A DNA stretch of 64,000 nucleotides. Source: Antrihabitans stalagmiti (GTDB taxonomy: Bacteria > Actinomycetota > Actinomycetes > Mycobacteriales > Mycobacteriaceae). Below are positions 1 to 8,665 of this stretch, one piece after another. The position numbers were made by a program, and so were the translations under genes. The first letter of the stretch is position 1. Each line of letters opens with the position of its first letter. The stretch is taken from assembly GCF_016482825.1 (NCBI RefSeq), contig NZ_JAEMNV010000003.1, positions 744,001-808,000 of the forward strand. Direction: 5' to 3'. The notes beneath the pieces were generated by a model that worked only from the letters and a program-made list of their open reading frames with translations, did no database searches and was not told the origin of the DNA.

Positions 1-1
1 C

Positions 2-94
2 GCTCGCAGCTGCGTGAGTATCGCGTTCTTGGGCGTAGTTGTTGGCACTGTGTTTGTCCTGACGTTGGCAGAATTGCCGAGATCGACTCGGTAG
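2..94 (+). CDS. Possible 3' end of a membrane protein gene cut by the window edge
   Basis: The frame opening at base 2 runs 31 codons to a TAG and encodes a hydrophobic stretch (GVVVGTVFVLTLAEL) like a last transmembrane helix. A second frame starting at base 1 is also open, to a TAA at 109-111, so the assignment is weak. The hydrophobic frame is favoured because its third codon positions are richer in G/C. No family can be named from this tail. Confidence 0.25.
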   Translation, partial: ARSCVSIAFLGVVVGTVFVLTLAELPRSTR

Positions 95-233
95 CAGAAG
101 AATTGGAATAAATCCGGAACGACGCCAGCGGGCTCGAGCGTCTCTGCATGGACTACCCGAGTGAGGTCCTGTCAAACGCAGGGCAACGCGACATCTCCCA
201 CACCGGGTCGATGTTCAGTGGACGACTTTCTCG

Positions 234-272
234 CACTACTACTTTTGTAGTGTTTCCACTACTATTGTAGTG
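234..272. promoter_or_regulatory. Two tandem palindromic operators upstream of the DedA gene
   Basis: ACTAC-TTTT-GTAGT (238-251) and CACTAC-TATT-GTAGTG (257-272) are near-identical inverted repeats whose centres are 20 bp apart, about two helical turns, so they lie on one DNA face. Both contain TAC-N4-GTA, the core of BlaI/CopY-type operators; assignment to that family is inference. No BlaI-like gene is in the window. The rest of 95-387 shows no convincing gene. Confidence 0.6.
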
Positions 273-387
273 ACGACGACGCTCCGCAGCCGCCACAACT
301 GGGGTCGCCACGGATGCGACGTTGCCTGGGATTCGCAAATGCTGTGCCAAGGGTGACGAATGTTGCCCGCTCACGATCGGAGCCGTC

Positions 388-1029
388 ATGGACATCGCAG
401 CCGGACTCGAGCTGGTCGCATCGGCCGTTTCAGCGCCGCTGCTGCTCGCCGTCATCGCCGCGATTCTTGTCGTGGAATCGGGATCCGTTGTGGGAGTGCT
501 GCTTCCAGGTTCCAGTATCGTGCTCAGTCTGGGCGTGCTCGTCGGAACCGGAACGGTGCCGATGCTTCCGGCAGTATGTGTCGTCGCGATCGCAACGACG
601 GTCGGCACTCAGTATTCGTTCCTGAGGGCGCGCGAACAGGTGGCCACCTTCGAAGTCTCGCGAGGGCTCGACGAATTGACCGGAGGCAGACTTTCTCGTG
701 CGGTCGCTGCGACACAGCGGATGTCGGACCGATCCCCGCGCGCGGTGTCCTTCGGGGCGCCGCTGTTCGGCGGTATCCGCACATTGGCACCGAGATTTCT
801 TGCACAGTCGCCGATCCGCTACCAACAATTCGCTGGATTGAGTGCGCTGTCGGCATGGGTCTGGTCCGTAGTTCTCGTATCCGTCGGAGCTGTTGCAGGT
901 GCCGGCGACCGGATCGGCACTGTGATCGGACTCGTCGGAATCCCTGCGTTTGCGACCTTCGTCGTCATTCGGAGGTGGCGGCGTCGGTGTGACCCGCGTC
1001 GCTTCTCAGCAGCAATATCGAATCGGTGA
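388..1029 (+). CDS. DedA-family membrane protein
   Basis: A 213-residue integral membrane protein of the DedA (VTT/SNARE-associated) family. Members act in the cytoplasmic membrane, and some flip undecaprenyl phosphate or phospholipids. Seen here: a hydrophobic N-terminal helix (about 12-30), the re-entrant motif GVLLPGSS (about 37-44), the later motif FGGIRTLAPRF (about 132-142) matching the family's arginine-containing second loop, and two C-terminal helices (about 150-200) before an Arg-rich tail. The ATG at 388 was preferred to an in-frame ATG at 322 because the added 22 residues are Cys-rich and not membrane-like. Two strong palindromes lie 120 bp upstream, so expression is probably under a dedicated repressor. 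The sequence is divergent, so the family call is firmer than any substrate. Confidence 0.75.
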   Translation: MDIAAGLELVASAVSAPLLLAVIAAILVVESGSVVGVLLPGSSIVLSLGVLVGTGTVPMLPAVCVVAIATTVGTQYSFLRAREQVATFEVSRGLDELTGGRLSRAVAATQRMSDRSPRAVSFGAPLFGGIRTLAPRFLAQSPIRYQQFAGLSALSAWVWSVVLVSVGAVAGAGDRIGTVIGLVGIPAFATFVVIRRWRRRCDPRRFSAAISNR

Positions 1030-1089
1030 GCGAGGTGTGACCTCCTGTTCAACGTTTCGGAAACCTTGTGGAAACGTCAGCGCGTCACG

Positions 1090-4000
1090 ATGGCCGGTGT
1101 GACCATCGACGACATCGAACGGACGAGGACCGCGTGCTCGTACTGCGGCGTCGGCTGTGGCATCGTCGTCGACACTCAGAAGGACCCGAAGAGCGGCGCC
1201 AAGTTCATCGCTAAGGTGTCCGGCGACAAGCTGCATCCGACGAACTTCGGGCGACTGTGCACCAAAGGTGCGACGCATGCCGACATGATGCGGGCAACCG
1301 GTCGGATGGAAACCGCCCTCGTGCGAGGCACGCGTGGTGGTGAACCGGAGGCCGTCGACGTCGACGACGCGATCCGTGACGCCGCCGAGCGCTTACGGCG
1401 AATCGTCGACGAGCACGGACCCGATGCTGTCGCGCTGTACGTGTCCGGGCAGATGTCGATCGAGGCGCAGTATCTCGCCAACAAGCTGGCCAAAGGTTTC
1501 CTGCGCACCGTTCATATCGAATCTAATTCACGATTGTGCATGGCGAGCGCCGGTACGGGCTACAAACAGTCGCTCGGCGCGGACGGCCCACCGGGTTCAT
1601 ACACCGACTTCGAATCGAGCGACCTCTTCTTCGTCATCGGTGCCAACATGGCCGACTGCCATCCAATTCTCTTCCTGCGGATGTCGGAGCGGCTGAAAGA
1701 GGGCGCGAAGCTGATCGTCGTTGATCCGCGCCGCACGACCACTGCGGACAGGGCTGACCTGTTCTTGCAGATCGCGCCGGGCACAGACTTGGCGCTGCTC
1801 AACGGGATACTGCATCTGCTTGTCGAAAACGGTTGGATAGACGAAGATTTCATCGCCGCACACACCGATGGCTGGGCAGGTATGCCGGAGTTTCTCGCCG
1901 ACTACACACCGGAGCGCGTCGCCGACATCACCGGTCTTTCCGTCGAAGACATCCGCACCGCCGCCGAGCTGATCGGCGCGGCAGGGGAGTGGATGACCTG
2001 CTGGACAATGGGTTTGAACCAGAGCACCCATGGCACGTGGAACACCAACGCGATCTGCAACCTGCACTTGGCAACCGGCGCCATCTGCCGACCAGGCAGC
2101 GGACCGCTGTCGCTCACCGGTCAGCCCAATGCGATGGGCGGTCGCGAAATGGGTTACATGGGGCCTGGTCTGCCGGGCCAGCGGTCGTCGGTAGCGGCGG
2201 ACGACCGTGCATTCGTCGAAGATAAGTGGGGTCTCGAGCCCGGGACGATCCGAACGGACATCGGGCCGGGCACGATCGACATGTTCACCCAACTGGCTGC
2301 GGACAAGATCAAGGCCTGCTGGATCATCTGCACGAATCCCGTTGCAACGGTGGCAAACCGAAAGACGGTGATCGCAGGCCTCGAGACGGCCGAGTTGGTG
2401 ATCACCCAGGACGCGTACGTCGATACGGCGACCAATGCGTATGCCGACATCATCCTGCCGGCGACGCTGTGGGCGGAATCGGACGCGGTGATGGTGAACT
2501 CCGAGCGCAATATGACGTTGCTGCCGAAGTCGATCGAGGCGACCGGCGACGCCCGACCCGACTGGCAACTCATCGCACAGGTCGCCGCCGCGATGGGATT
2601 CGAGAAGGACTTCACCTACGCGAGTAGCGAAGAGATCTTCGACGAAATCAAGCTCTTCTCGAATCCGAAGACTGGCTACGACCTTCGCGGCGTCAGCTAC
2701 GAACGTCTGCGGACGACACCGCTGCAGTGGCCGTGTCCACCCGACGACGACAACGATCGCCACCCGATTCGTTACCTCAACGACGGCGTCAGTCAGACCC
2801 TGTTCGTCGACGCTGACGGAACACAACCTCGACTCGCCTTTGCGACGCCGACCCGACGTGCCAACTTCTTTGCGCGACCACACATGCCTGCCAAGGAGAT
2901 GCCGGACGACGAGTATCCGTGGGTCCTCAATACCGGCCGCCTGCAACATCAGTGGCACACGATGACCAAAACCGGCAGGGTCGCCAAGTTGAACAAGTTG
3001 AACCCGGGACCGTTCGTCGAGATCCACCCGATCGACGCGGAAGCGCTCGGTATAGAACCGAAAGACCAGGTGGAGATCGCGTCCCGCCGCGGTCGCGCCG
3101 TCCTTCCCGCCGTGGTGAGCGATCGCGTCCGGCAGGGCAATTGTTTTGCGCCCTTTCACTGGAACGACGAACACGGCGAGTACCTCACGATCAACGCCGT
3201 CACCAACGACGCAGTCGACGCCGACTCTTTGCAGCCCGAATTCAAGGCCTGCGCAGTGACGTTGCGTCGAGTGACCCCTGTTGCCGTTCCTGCAGCCACC
3301 GAGCCGCAGGTCGTGGTTGCCGACAACCCGATCGCGACCGCGCTCGGAATCGGCAGTATCGCACCGCCCGCGCTGTCGGAGTCCGAGAAGCTCTACCTCG
3401 CAGGCTTTCTCAACGGACTTCAGGCTGCGCCGCCGACTTCGGTACCGGTACTTCCGAGCGGTGCACCGATTTCCGAGCCGATCAGGCTGTGGGTCGACGG
3501 CATGTTGGCGGGCACCTATTCGCGGACCGCCGCGGCGGGCGCTGCATCGCCAGCCGTGGCACCGACTGATGTGCCCAGATCCGTTGTGGTGCTGTGGGCA
3601 TCCCAAACAGGTAATGCCGAAGAGTGTGCGACCCAATGCGCGGATCGTCTCGAGTCGTTGGGTCTCTCGGCGCGACTTGTCGACATGGATACCTGCGAGC
3701 TCAGCGAACTGGCCCGTGTGCAAGACCTTTTCGTCATCACGAGCACGTTCGGCGACGGCGGCCCGCCCGACAATGGTGCCGACTTCTGGAGCAGGCTCAG
3801 TGCCGACGACGCCCCAGCTATGAAAGGTGTTCGGTACGCGGTCTTTGCGATGGGCGACTCGTCCTACGACGACTTCTGTGGCCACGGTCGAGCCGTCGAC
3901 ACCAGGCTGAGTGCGCTCGGCGCGATACCGCTGCTGCCGCGCGTCGATTCCGAACCCGACTACGAAGAACCATTCCGGCAATGGTTGGCCAAGGTTGTGA

Positions 4001-5256
4001 CGGCTTTGGCTGCTGGCGCTACCGAAACGACCCCCGACGCACCTGCGCACTCGATCTCACCGGCGCGAGCGGTAGTGCCGAGAGGTGGCGTGATCACCCG
4101 CCCCCGGATCCGGCCGGCCGTCGGCGCGCCGAAGCCGTTCTTCACCAGGTCCGAACCGATTTATGCGCCACTCGTACGCAATTCGCGGCTCACCGTCGAG
4201 TCGTCCGGAAAAGAGGTGCGCCAGTTCGGTTTCGACATCTCCGAGTTCGATGTCACCTACGACGCGGGCGACGCGCTCGGGATCTTCCCGGTCAACGACG
4301 AAGCAGTGGTGGCAAGTTGGCTGCAGGTGACCGGTGTCGACGGCGACCGCGTTATGGAGATCGACGGTGACCAGACTCCGTTGCGCACTGCGCTCCAGTC
4401 GAGTTTGGACATCTGCAAGGTCACCCCGGATTTGCTTCGGTTCATTGGGGAGCGCAACCCGGACCCCAAGCTTGCGAAGCTGCTTCGACGCGACAACAAA
4501 AACGAGCTCGACAAGTTTCTGTGGAGTCGCCATGCCGTCGACGTCATCCGAGCGTTCCCGGTCGCCGCGTCAGCGAGCGACTGGTTGTCGGTACTGAAAC
4601 CGATTCAGCCGCGCCAGTATTCGATCTCGTCGAGTCCGCTGGTGAGTCCGAAGGAAATTCAGTTGACGACGTCGGTGGTGCGCTTCGGGCGCGAGGACGA
4701 CCCGCGTCGCGGTGGCGTCTGCTCGACGTTCCTTGCCGATCGAGCGGAGAACACGAAGGTCCCGATCTTTCTGCAGCGGTCACCCAACTTCCGGCCACCG
4801 ACGGAACCTGCAACGCCGATGATCATGATCGGCCCCGGCACCGGTATAGCGCCGTTCCGTGGGTTCCTGCAGGAGCGCAGGGCACTTGGCTGCTCTGGTA
4901 AGAACTGGTTGTTCTTCGGCGATCAGCACAAGGCGACCAATTTCTACTATCGGTCCGAGTTGGAAGAGCTGTTCCGCGCGGGCTTCCTGAACAGACTCGA
5001 CCTGGCCTTCTCACGTGATCAGCGTGAACGGATCTACGTGCAGGACCGCATGATCGAGCACGGTGCCGAGCTGTGGCGGTGGGTGGAGGCCGGTGCCCAC
5101 ATCTACGTATGCGGCGACGCGACGCGGATGGCGAAAGACGTCGACGACGCGCTGCTGCGCATCGCTCAGATCCACGGCAACCTGTCCGACGAGGGCGCCC
5201 TGTCGCTGAAGAAGAAGCTGGTCGCCGACAAGCGTTATGTGCGAGACGTGTACTGA
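1090..5256 (+). CDS. Fused assimilatory nitrate reductase / NADPH flavoprotein reductase
   Basis: A 1388-residue cytoplasmic fusion predicted to reduce nitrate to nitrite with NADPH electrons on a single chain. The N-terminus has a [4Fe-4S] site (C16-x2-C19-x3-C23, then RLCTKG). A molybdopterin oxidoreductase domain (about 60-560) follows, with the probable Mo-coordinating Cys150 in SRLCMAS. The molydopterin dinucleotide-binding domain is about 600-730 (LNTGRLQHQWHTMTKTGR). The C-terminal third is CysJ-like: flavodoxin/FMN (about 830-975, WASQTGNAEE), FAD-binding (from about 1025, RQYSISSSP) and NADPH-binding (MIGPGTGIAPFRG near 1245), ending YVRDVY as in sulfite reductase flavoprotein. ATG 1090 is chosen over TTG 1066 because family similarity starts there. 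No nitrite reductase or molybdenum cofactor gene is nearby. Stand-alone NasC and CysJ are usual elsewhere; the fusion gives a layout like eukaryotic nitrate reductase. Confidence 0.9.
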   Translation: MAGVTIDDIERTRTACSYCGVGCGIVVDTQKDPKSGAKFIAKVSGDKLHPTNFGRLCTKGATHADMMRATGRMETALVRGTRGGEPEAVDVDDAIRDAAERLRRIVDEHGPDAVALYVSGQMSIEAQYLANKLAKGFLRTVHIESNSRLCMASAGTGYKQSLGADGPPGSYTDFESSDLFFVIGANMADCHPILFLRMSERLKEGAKLIVVDPRRTTTADRADLFLQIAPGTDLALLNGILHLLVENGWIDEDFIAAHTDGWAGMPEFLADYTPERVADITGLSVEDIRTAAELIGAAGEWMTCWTMGLNQSTHGTWNTNAICNLHLATGAICRPGSGPLSLTGQPNAMGGREMGYMGPGLPGQRSSVAADDRAFVEDKWGLEPGTIRTDIGPGTIDMFTQLAADKIKACWIICTNPVATVANRKTVIAGLETAELVITQDAYVDTATNAYADIILPATLWAESDAVMVNSERNMTLLPKSIEATGDARPDWQLIAQVAAAMGFEKDFTYASSEEIFDEIKLFSNPKTGYDLRGVSYERLRTTPLQWPCPPDDDNDRHPIRYLNDGVSQTLFVDADGTQPRLAFATPTRRANFFARPHMPAKEMPDDEYPWVLNTGRLQHQWHTMTKTGRVAKLNKLNPGPFVEIHPIDAEALGIEPKDQVEIASRRGRAVLPAVVSDRVRQGNCFAPFHWNDEHGEYLTINAVTNDAVDADSLQPEFKACAVTLRRVTPVAVPAATEPQVVVADNPIATALGIGSIAPPALSESEKLYLAGFLNGLQAAPPTSVPVLPSGAPISEPIRLWVDGMLAGTYSRTAAAGAASPAVAPTDVPRSVVVLWASQTGNAEECATQCADRLESLGLSARLVDMDTCELSELARVQDLFVITSTFGDGGPPDNGADFWSRLSADDAPAMKGVRYAVFAMGDSSYDDFCGHGRAVDTRLSALGAIPLLPRVDSEPDYEEPFRQWLAKVVTALAAGATETTPDAPAHSISPARAVVPRGGVITRPRIRPAVGAPKPFFTRSEPIYAPLVRNSRLTVESSGKEVRQFGFDISEFDVTYDAGDALGIFPVNDEAVVASWLQVTGVDGDRVMEIDGDQTPLRTALQSSLDICKVTPDLLRFIGERNPDPKLAKLLRRDNKNELDKFLWSRHAVDVIRAFPVAASASDWLSVLKPIQPRQYSISSSPLVSPKEIQLTTSVVRFGREDDPRRGGVCSTFLADRAENTKVPIFLQRSPNFRPPTEPATPMIMIGPGTGIAPFRGFLQERRALGCSGKNWLFFGDQHKATNFYYRSELEELFRAGFLNRLDLAFSRDQRERIYVQDRMIEHGAELWRWVEAGAHIYVCGDATRMAKDVDDALLRIAQIHGNLSDEGALSLKKKLVADKRYVRDVY

Positions 5257-5266
5257 TCGCAGACAG

Positions 5267-5647
5267 TCACACGGCGAGGTACACCCAAGCCCGCGTGCCG
5301 GAGTCGAGCACAACCTCGACGCGGGTGTAGTCGTCGACTTCGTAGGTGTCGGCGCTGTGCAATTCGTCGGGCGTGATCTCGAATACCGTCCCGTACACAC
5401 AGTCGGCTGGATCGTCGCTTGCAACGACGATCGGATGTTCGGCAGCGCCACTGAGTGCGAGGACGTCGGGGTCGGTGATGGTCAGCATGCGAGTTGCGTA
5501 GCCGGCCAGTCGATCGTTCGTTCCGGTCAGCAGCCTGCCGAACGTCTCGACCTGAACGGTCGGATCCTGCAGCGTCCCATAGGAGAACAGCCGGACCGTC
5601 GTCGGTGACGACGCGGACCAATCCGATTCGATGCGGTTGTCGACCAT
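5267..5647 (-). CDS. Gamma-glutamylcyclotransferase-like (AIG2) protein
   Basis: A 126-residue single-domain protein of the GGCT/AIG2 fold. It starts with the substrate-loop motif LFSYGTLQD (about 18-26) and has a likely catalytic glutamate in DTYEVDDYTRVEV near the end. Family enzymes release 5-oxoproline from gamma-glutamyl peptides or amines, but many bacterial copies are uncharacterised. It converges tail-to-tail with the nitrate reductase, 10 bp apart, and lies 15 bp downstream of the amino acid permease on the same strand. It may therefore be the second gene of that transcript and act on the same amino compound. Confidence 0.75.
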   Translation of the reverse strand: MVDNRIESDWSASSPTTVRLFSYGTLQDPTVQVETFGRLLTGTNDRLAGYATRMLTITDPDVLALSGAAEHPIVVASDDPADCVYGTVFEITPDELHSADTYEVDDYTRVEVVLDSGTRAWVYLAV

Positions 5648-5662
5648 CGGTAGACGATATCG

Positions 5663-7192
5663 CTAGGGCGCGTTCTCGCTGACGATTGGTTCGCCGACGG
5701 ACTTCGGACCGACGTAGGTGTAGGTGGCAGCGCCGACTGCCAGTGTGAGCGCGACGAAAAGTGGTGCTGCCCAGAGCATCCACCAACCACCTGTCCCGCT
5801 CGGGTCGTAGATCTCCGGTCGCGGCCACGCGAGGTTGACGACCATTGCGCCACCCCAGACGACGGCGAGCAGGTTGATCGGGAGTCCGAATTTGCCTAGT
5901 GAGAACAACTTTTCGCCGTCGGCGGATTCCTCTGCGGGCCAACCGGTCAGGCGCCGACGGAGCAGCGGGACGGTCACCAGCAGGTAGGCGAGGTACAGCG
6001 TGGTGATGCAGACACTGGCGAGGGTCGTGAAGATTGCGGCGTTGCCAAGGTTGACTGCGAGCAGACCGATGCCGAGAGCGCCGATCACGATGGAAGGCAG
6101 CATCGGTGTCCCGAAGCGCGGGTGAACTGTCGAAAGTGCCTTCGCGAAAGGAAGTTTCCCGTCGCGCGCCATCGAGAACATCAAGCGCGATCCGGCGGTC
6201 TGAATCGCGAGGGTGCACACCGTGATCGCAACAGCGACGACGCAGAGCAGAAGTGTGCCGGCGGGACTGCTCAGCTTGGAGGTGATCACGTATGCCAAAC
6301 CACCACTGGCGAGTTCGCCGTCGTCGAGGCTCGGTGCTGCCATCAGCGCGCCGATAAGCATAAGTCCGCCGCCGATGGCGGAGACGGTCAATGCAGTGAG
6401 AATGGTCCGAGGTGCCACCCGACGCGGGTTCTTGGTTTCCTCGGAAAGCTCACCTGCGGAATCGAATCCGACCATCACGTACGCGGCCATCAGACCGGAG
6501 ACGAGAAAGGCTGCCAGGTAGCCGCCGGGTGCTGCCTGGTCCGTCTCGAATACGACGTCGGGGCCACGTTCGGCGCCTGTGAGGAAGATGGCGACAACTG
6601 CGGCGACACCGACGATTTCGAGCGTGACACCGATCGAATTGATCCGCGACATCAGGTCGATGCCGATGCAGTTGATCGTCGTCGTCACGATCAGCAGGAT
6701 CGAGCCGAGCACGACGGCGTTGGCTGCGCCCGACGTCGAGGTGAGTGATGTGTCGTCGCCGATCATCTGGAAGCCGCCCCAGATCGTCGGCAGGACCACC
6801 TGCAGCGCAATCGCGGCAGCGGCGGCGGTGACGATTTGCGCGATGATCATGAACCAGCCGGCGAACCAACCGACCGCATCGCCTGCGAGGCGTCGCGACC
6901 ACTGATAGATGCAGCCCGAGATCGGGTAGCGCGCTGCGAGTTCCGCGAAGTTGAGAGCAACCAGCAGTTGGCCCGCGAACACAAGCGGCCACGTCCAGAA
7001 GAAGGCTGCGCCGCCGAACGAGTAGCCGAAACCGAAGAACTGAAAGATCGTCGTCAGGATGGAAACGAACGAGAATCCGGCTGCGAACGACGCGTAGCGG
7101 CCGAGCTTGCGGTGAAGCTGCTGCTCGTATCCGAACTGTTCGAGATCTGCGTCGTCCGTAGTGGTCGGGAGAGCCAACGGTGGTGCGCTCAC
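5663..7192 (-). CDS. APC-superfamily amino acid/amine permease
   Basis: A 509-residue multi-pass transporter of the amino acid-polyamine-organocation family, close to the GABA/choline-type permeases. Seen: a polar N-terminus (about 1-40), then about twelve hydrophobic segments, with the early motif FAELAARYPISGCIYQW (about 84-100) and the amphipathic loop DSAGELSEETKNPRRVAPR (about 228-246), both characteristic of the family. The GTG start at 7192 follows AAAGGA at a 6-base spacing. It is divergent from the TetR gene at 7349. TACCTATCAG (7219-7228) and CTGACAGGTA (7331-7340) are inverted copies between the two genes and could be half-sites for that regulator. The substrate cannot be fixed from sequence. 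Confidence 0.85.
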   Translation of the reverse strand: MSAPPLALPTTTDDADLEQFGYEQQLHRKLGRYASFAAGFSFVSILTTIFQFFGFGYSFGGAAFFWTWPLVFAGQLLVALNFAELAARYPISGCIYQWSRRLAGDAVGWFAGWFMIIAQIVTAAAAAIALQVVLPTIWGGFQMIGDDTSLTSTSGAANAVVLGSILLIVTTTINCIGIDLMSRINSIGVTLEIVGVAAVVAIFLTGAERGPDVVFETDQAAPGGYLAAFLVSGLMAAYVMVGFDSAGELSEETKNPRRVAPRTILTALTVSAIGGGLMLIGALMAAPSLDDGELASGGLAYVITSKLSSPAGTLLLCVVAVAITVCTLAIQTAGSRLMFSMARDGKLPFAKALSTVHPRFGTPMLPSIVIGALGIGLLAVNLGNAAIFTTLASVCITTLYLAYLLVTVPLLRRRLTGWPAEESADGEKLFSLGKFGLPINLLAVVWGGAMVVNLAWPRPEIYDPSGTGGWWMLWAAPLFVALTLAVGAATYTYVGPKSVGEPIVSENAP

Positions 7193-7348
7193 GATGGATC
7201 CTTTGTTCCGAGAACCTTTACCTATCAGATGGCAGTTTTGCCTACGCGCGCTCCCGACCGGTGACGGCTACGTAACGACTTTGTTGCCCGTGTACCGGAT
7301 CTGCGGGAACGTGCGCTCGCTGGGTGCCTGCTGACAGGTAGTGCCAGA

Positions 7349-8056
7349 ATGGGGCACGTGGTGAACCCTGGTCCCGGCCGTCCGCGACTCGAGCAGCGTC
7401 GGCGTCCAGGCGGCACCCCCCGCGCGGAAATACTCGACGCAGCCGCGGAGTTGTTCACCAACCGCGGTTACGCCAACACCTCGACCAGGCGGATCGCCGA
7501 TGCTGTCGGCATACGGCAGGCGTCGCTCTATCACCACTTCGGCACCAAGGACGACATTCTCGACGCGCTACTCGAAAAGACCATCGCCGAACCGCTTGCG
7601 CTCGCAGCGCAGTTGATCGCCGAACCGGGTGATCCCGCGCCGAAGCTCTACGCCCTCGCGCTGTACGACACACGGCAGCTGTGCGCAAACCGGTGGAACC
7701 TGGGTTCGCTGTATCTGCTGCCGGAACTGCGCACCGAGCGTTTCGAGTCGTTTCGAGTGCGGCGGGACGAATTGCGGAAGCTGTACGCGGTCGTGTCCCG
7801 TCAGGTGATCGCCGACACTCGCCCCGCCGCGAATGGAACAGACACGTTGAACGGTGTCGAGTACCTACCGTTCCGACTTGTGGAGACGGTGATCAACATG
7901 CGGTCCGACGACGGCGTCTCGCCCGAGCACGCGCCCGCCCTGATACCGGAGGCGGCGGTGCGCGTGCTCGGCTGGACCGGTGATTCGCTGCGCCTTCGCG
8001 AAACTGCGGAGGCGCTGCTCGATCGTGCGATCAGCCCTGTTCAACCGCCTGCTTGA
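7349..8056 (+). CDS. TetR-family transcriptional regulator
   Basis: A 235-residue protein with an N-terminal TetR helix-turn-helix (about 24-70: ILDAAAELFTNRGYANTST followed by GIRQASLYHHFGTKDDIL) and a ligand-binding C-terminal region with no named match. The first 22 residues are an Arg/Pro-rich extension; in-frame GTG codons at 7358 and 7361 are alternative starts. It is divergent from the APC permease and probably regulates it (inference from layout). Its 3' end overlaps the convergent SRPBCC gene by 26 bp. Confidence 0.85.
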   Translation: MGHVVNPGPGRPRLEQRRRPGGTPRAEILDAAAELFTNRGYANTSTRRIADAVGIRQASLYHHFGTKDDILDALLEKTIAEPLALAAQLIAEPGDPAPKLYALALYDTRQLCANRWNLGSLYLLPELRTERFESFRVRRDELRKLYAVVSRQVIADTRPAANGTDTLNGVEYLPFRLVETVINMRSDDGVSPEHAPALIPEAAVRVLGWTGDSLRLRETAEALLDRAISPVQPPA

Positions 8057-8483
8057 TCTTCGCCAGCGTCGAATTCATACCGTCGACGAGCTCGTCCTCG
8101 AAACTGTCGTTACCGCCGAGCACCTTGTCGACACCGAGCTGCGAAATCTTGGAGGTGCCGTTCGGTACGTCGCGACGTTGGGTGAGCTTTGTACCGCCTG
8201 CGGTCGGTTCGAGTTCGAACGACCAGATCGTGCGATTCTCGACGATGCGGAAAGCTACTTCTTTGTTCGGCTCGAAACGGACAACTTTGGCGGTCGTCGG
8301 CCAGAACTTCCAGCCTTGCCGATTGACGTTGATCGTTCGAGTGCCTTCGCGGACCGTGCCGAGCGGCTGCATGACGCGGCACTGCGGGCTCCACTCGGGC
8401 ATCCGCTTGAGGTCGGCCACGACCGTCCACACCTGCTCGGGTGTGGCGGCTACGTCGATCGAGGATTGCAGGTTCTTCGGCAC
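8031..8483 (-). CDS. SRPBCC / polyketide-cyclase-like lipid-binding protein
   Basis: A 150-residue START/Bet v1-like protein: the N-terminal strand SSIDVAATPEQVWTVVADL, then the helix and strand pattern MPEWSPQCRVMQ, FRIVENRTIWSFELEP and a long C-terminal helix. Such proteins bind small hydrophobic ligands, and the role here is unknown. GTG at 8483 is selected because GGAG sits 8 bases upstream; longer in-frame starts add low-complexity Arg-rich sequence. It overlaps the TetR 3' end and stands alone on its strand, with no operon partner before the MMPL gene. Confidence 0.8.
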   Translation of the reverse strand: MPKNLQSSIDVAATPEQVWTVVADLKRMPEWSPQCRVMQPLGTVREGTRTINVNRQGWKFWPTTAKVVRFEPNKEVAFRIVENRTIWSFELEPTAGGTKLTQRRDVPNGTSKISQLGVDKVLGGNDSFEDELVDGMNSTLAKIKQAVEQG

Positions 8484-8665
8484 GCGATGACTCCGTTGTC
8501 TCGTTGTACAGATGCGTTGCATCAGGGGTGAACCTGATACTCGCAGTAACATACTCCCAACCCGTCGACTTCGGATATGGGCGGGACGCCGACATCTCCC
8601 ACGCGGTTCGCAATGCACTTGCCGCGCGATCGGCGACTCGAGCAGCTATGGCCGGAGTTGCTGGA

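Noticed and set aside
153..608. Minus-strand frame across the operators and DedA start
   Set aside because: Thr/Ser/Ala-rich with no motif; it overlaps the better supported DedA gene and operator pair.
1597..4050. Very long open frame (817 codons) antisense to the nitrate reductase
   Set aside because: It mirrors the codon pattern of the sense gene, is Arg/His-rich without domains, and has no ribosome site.
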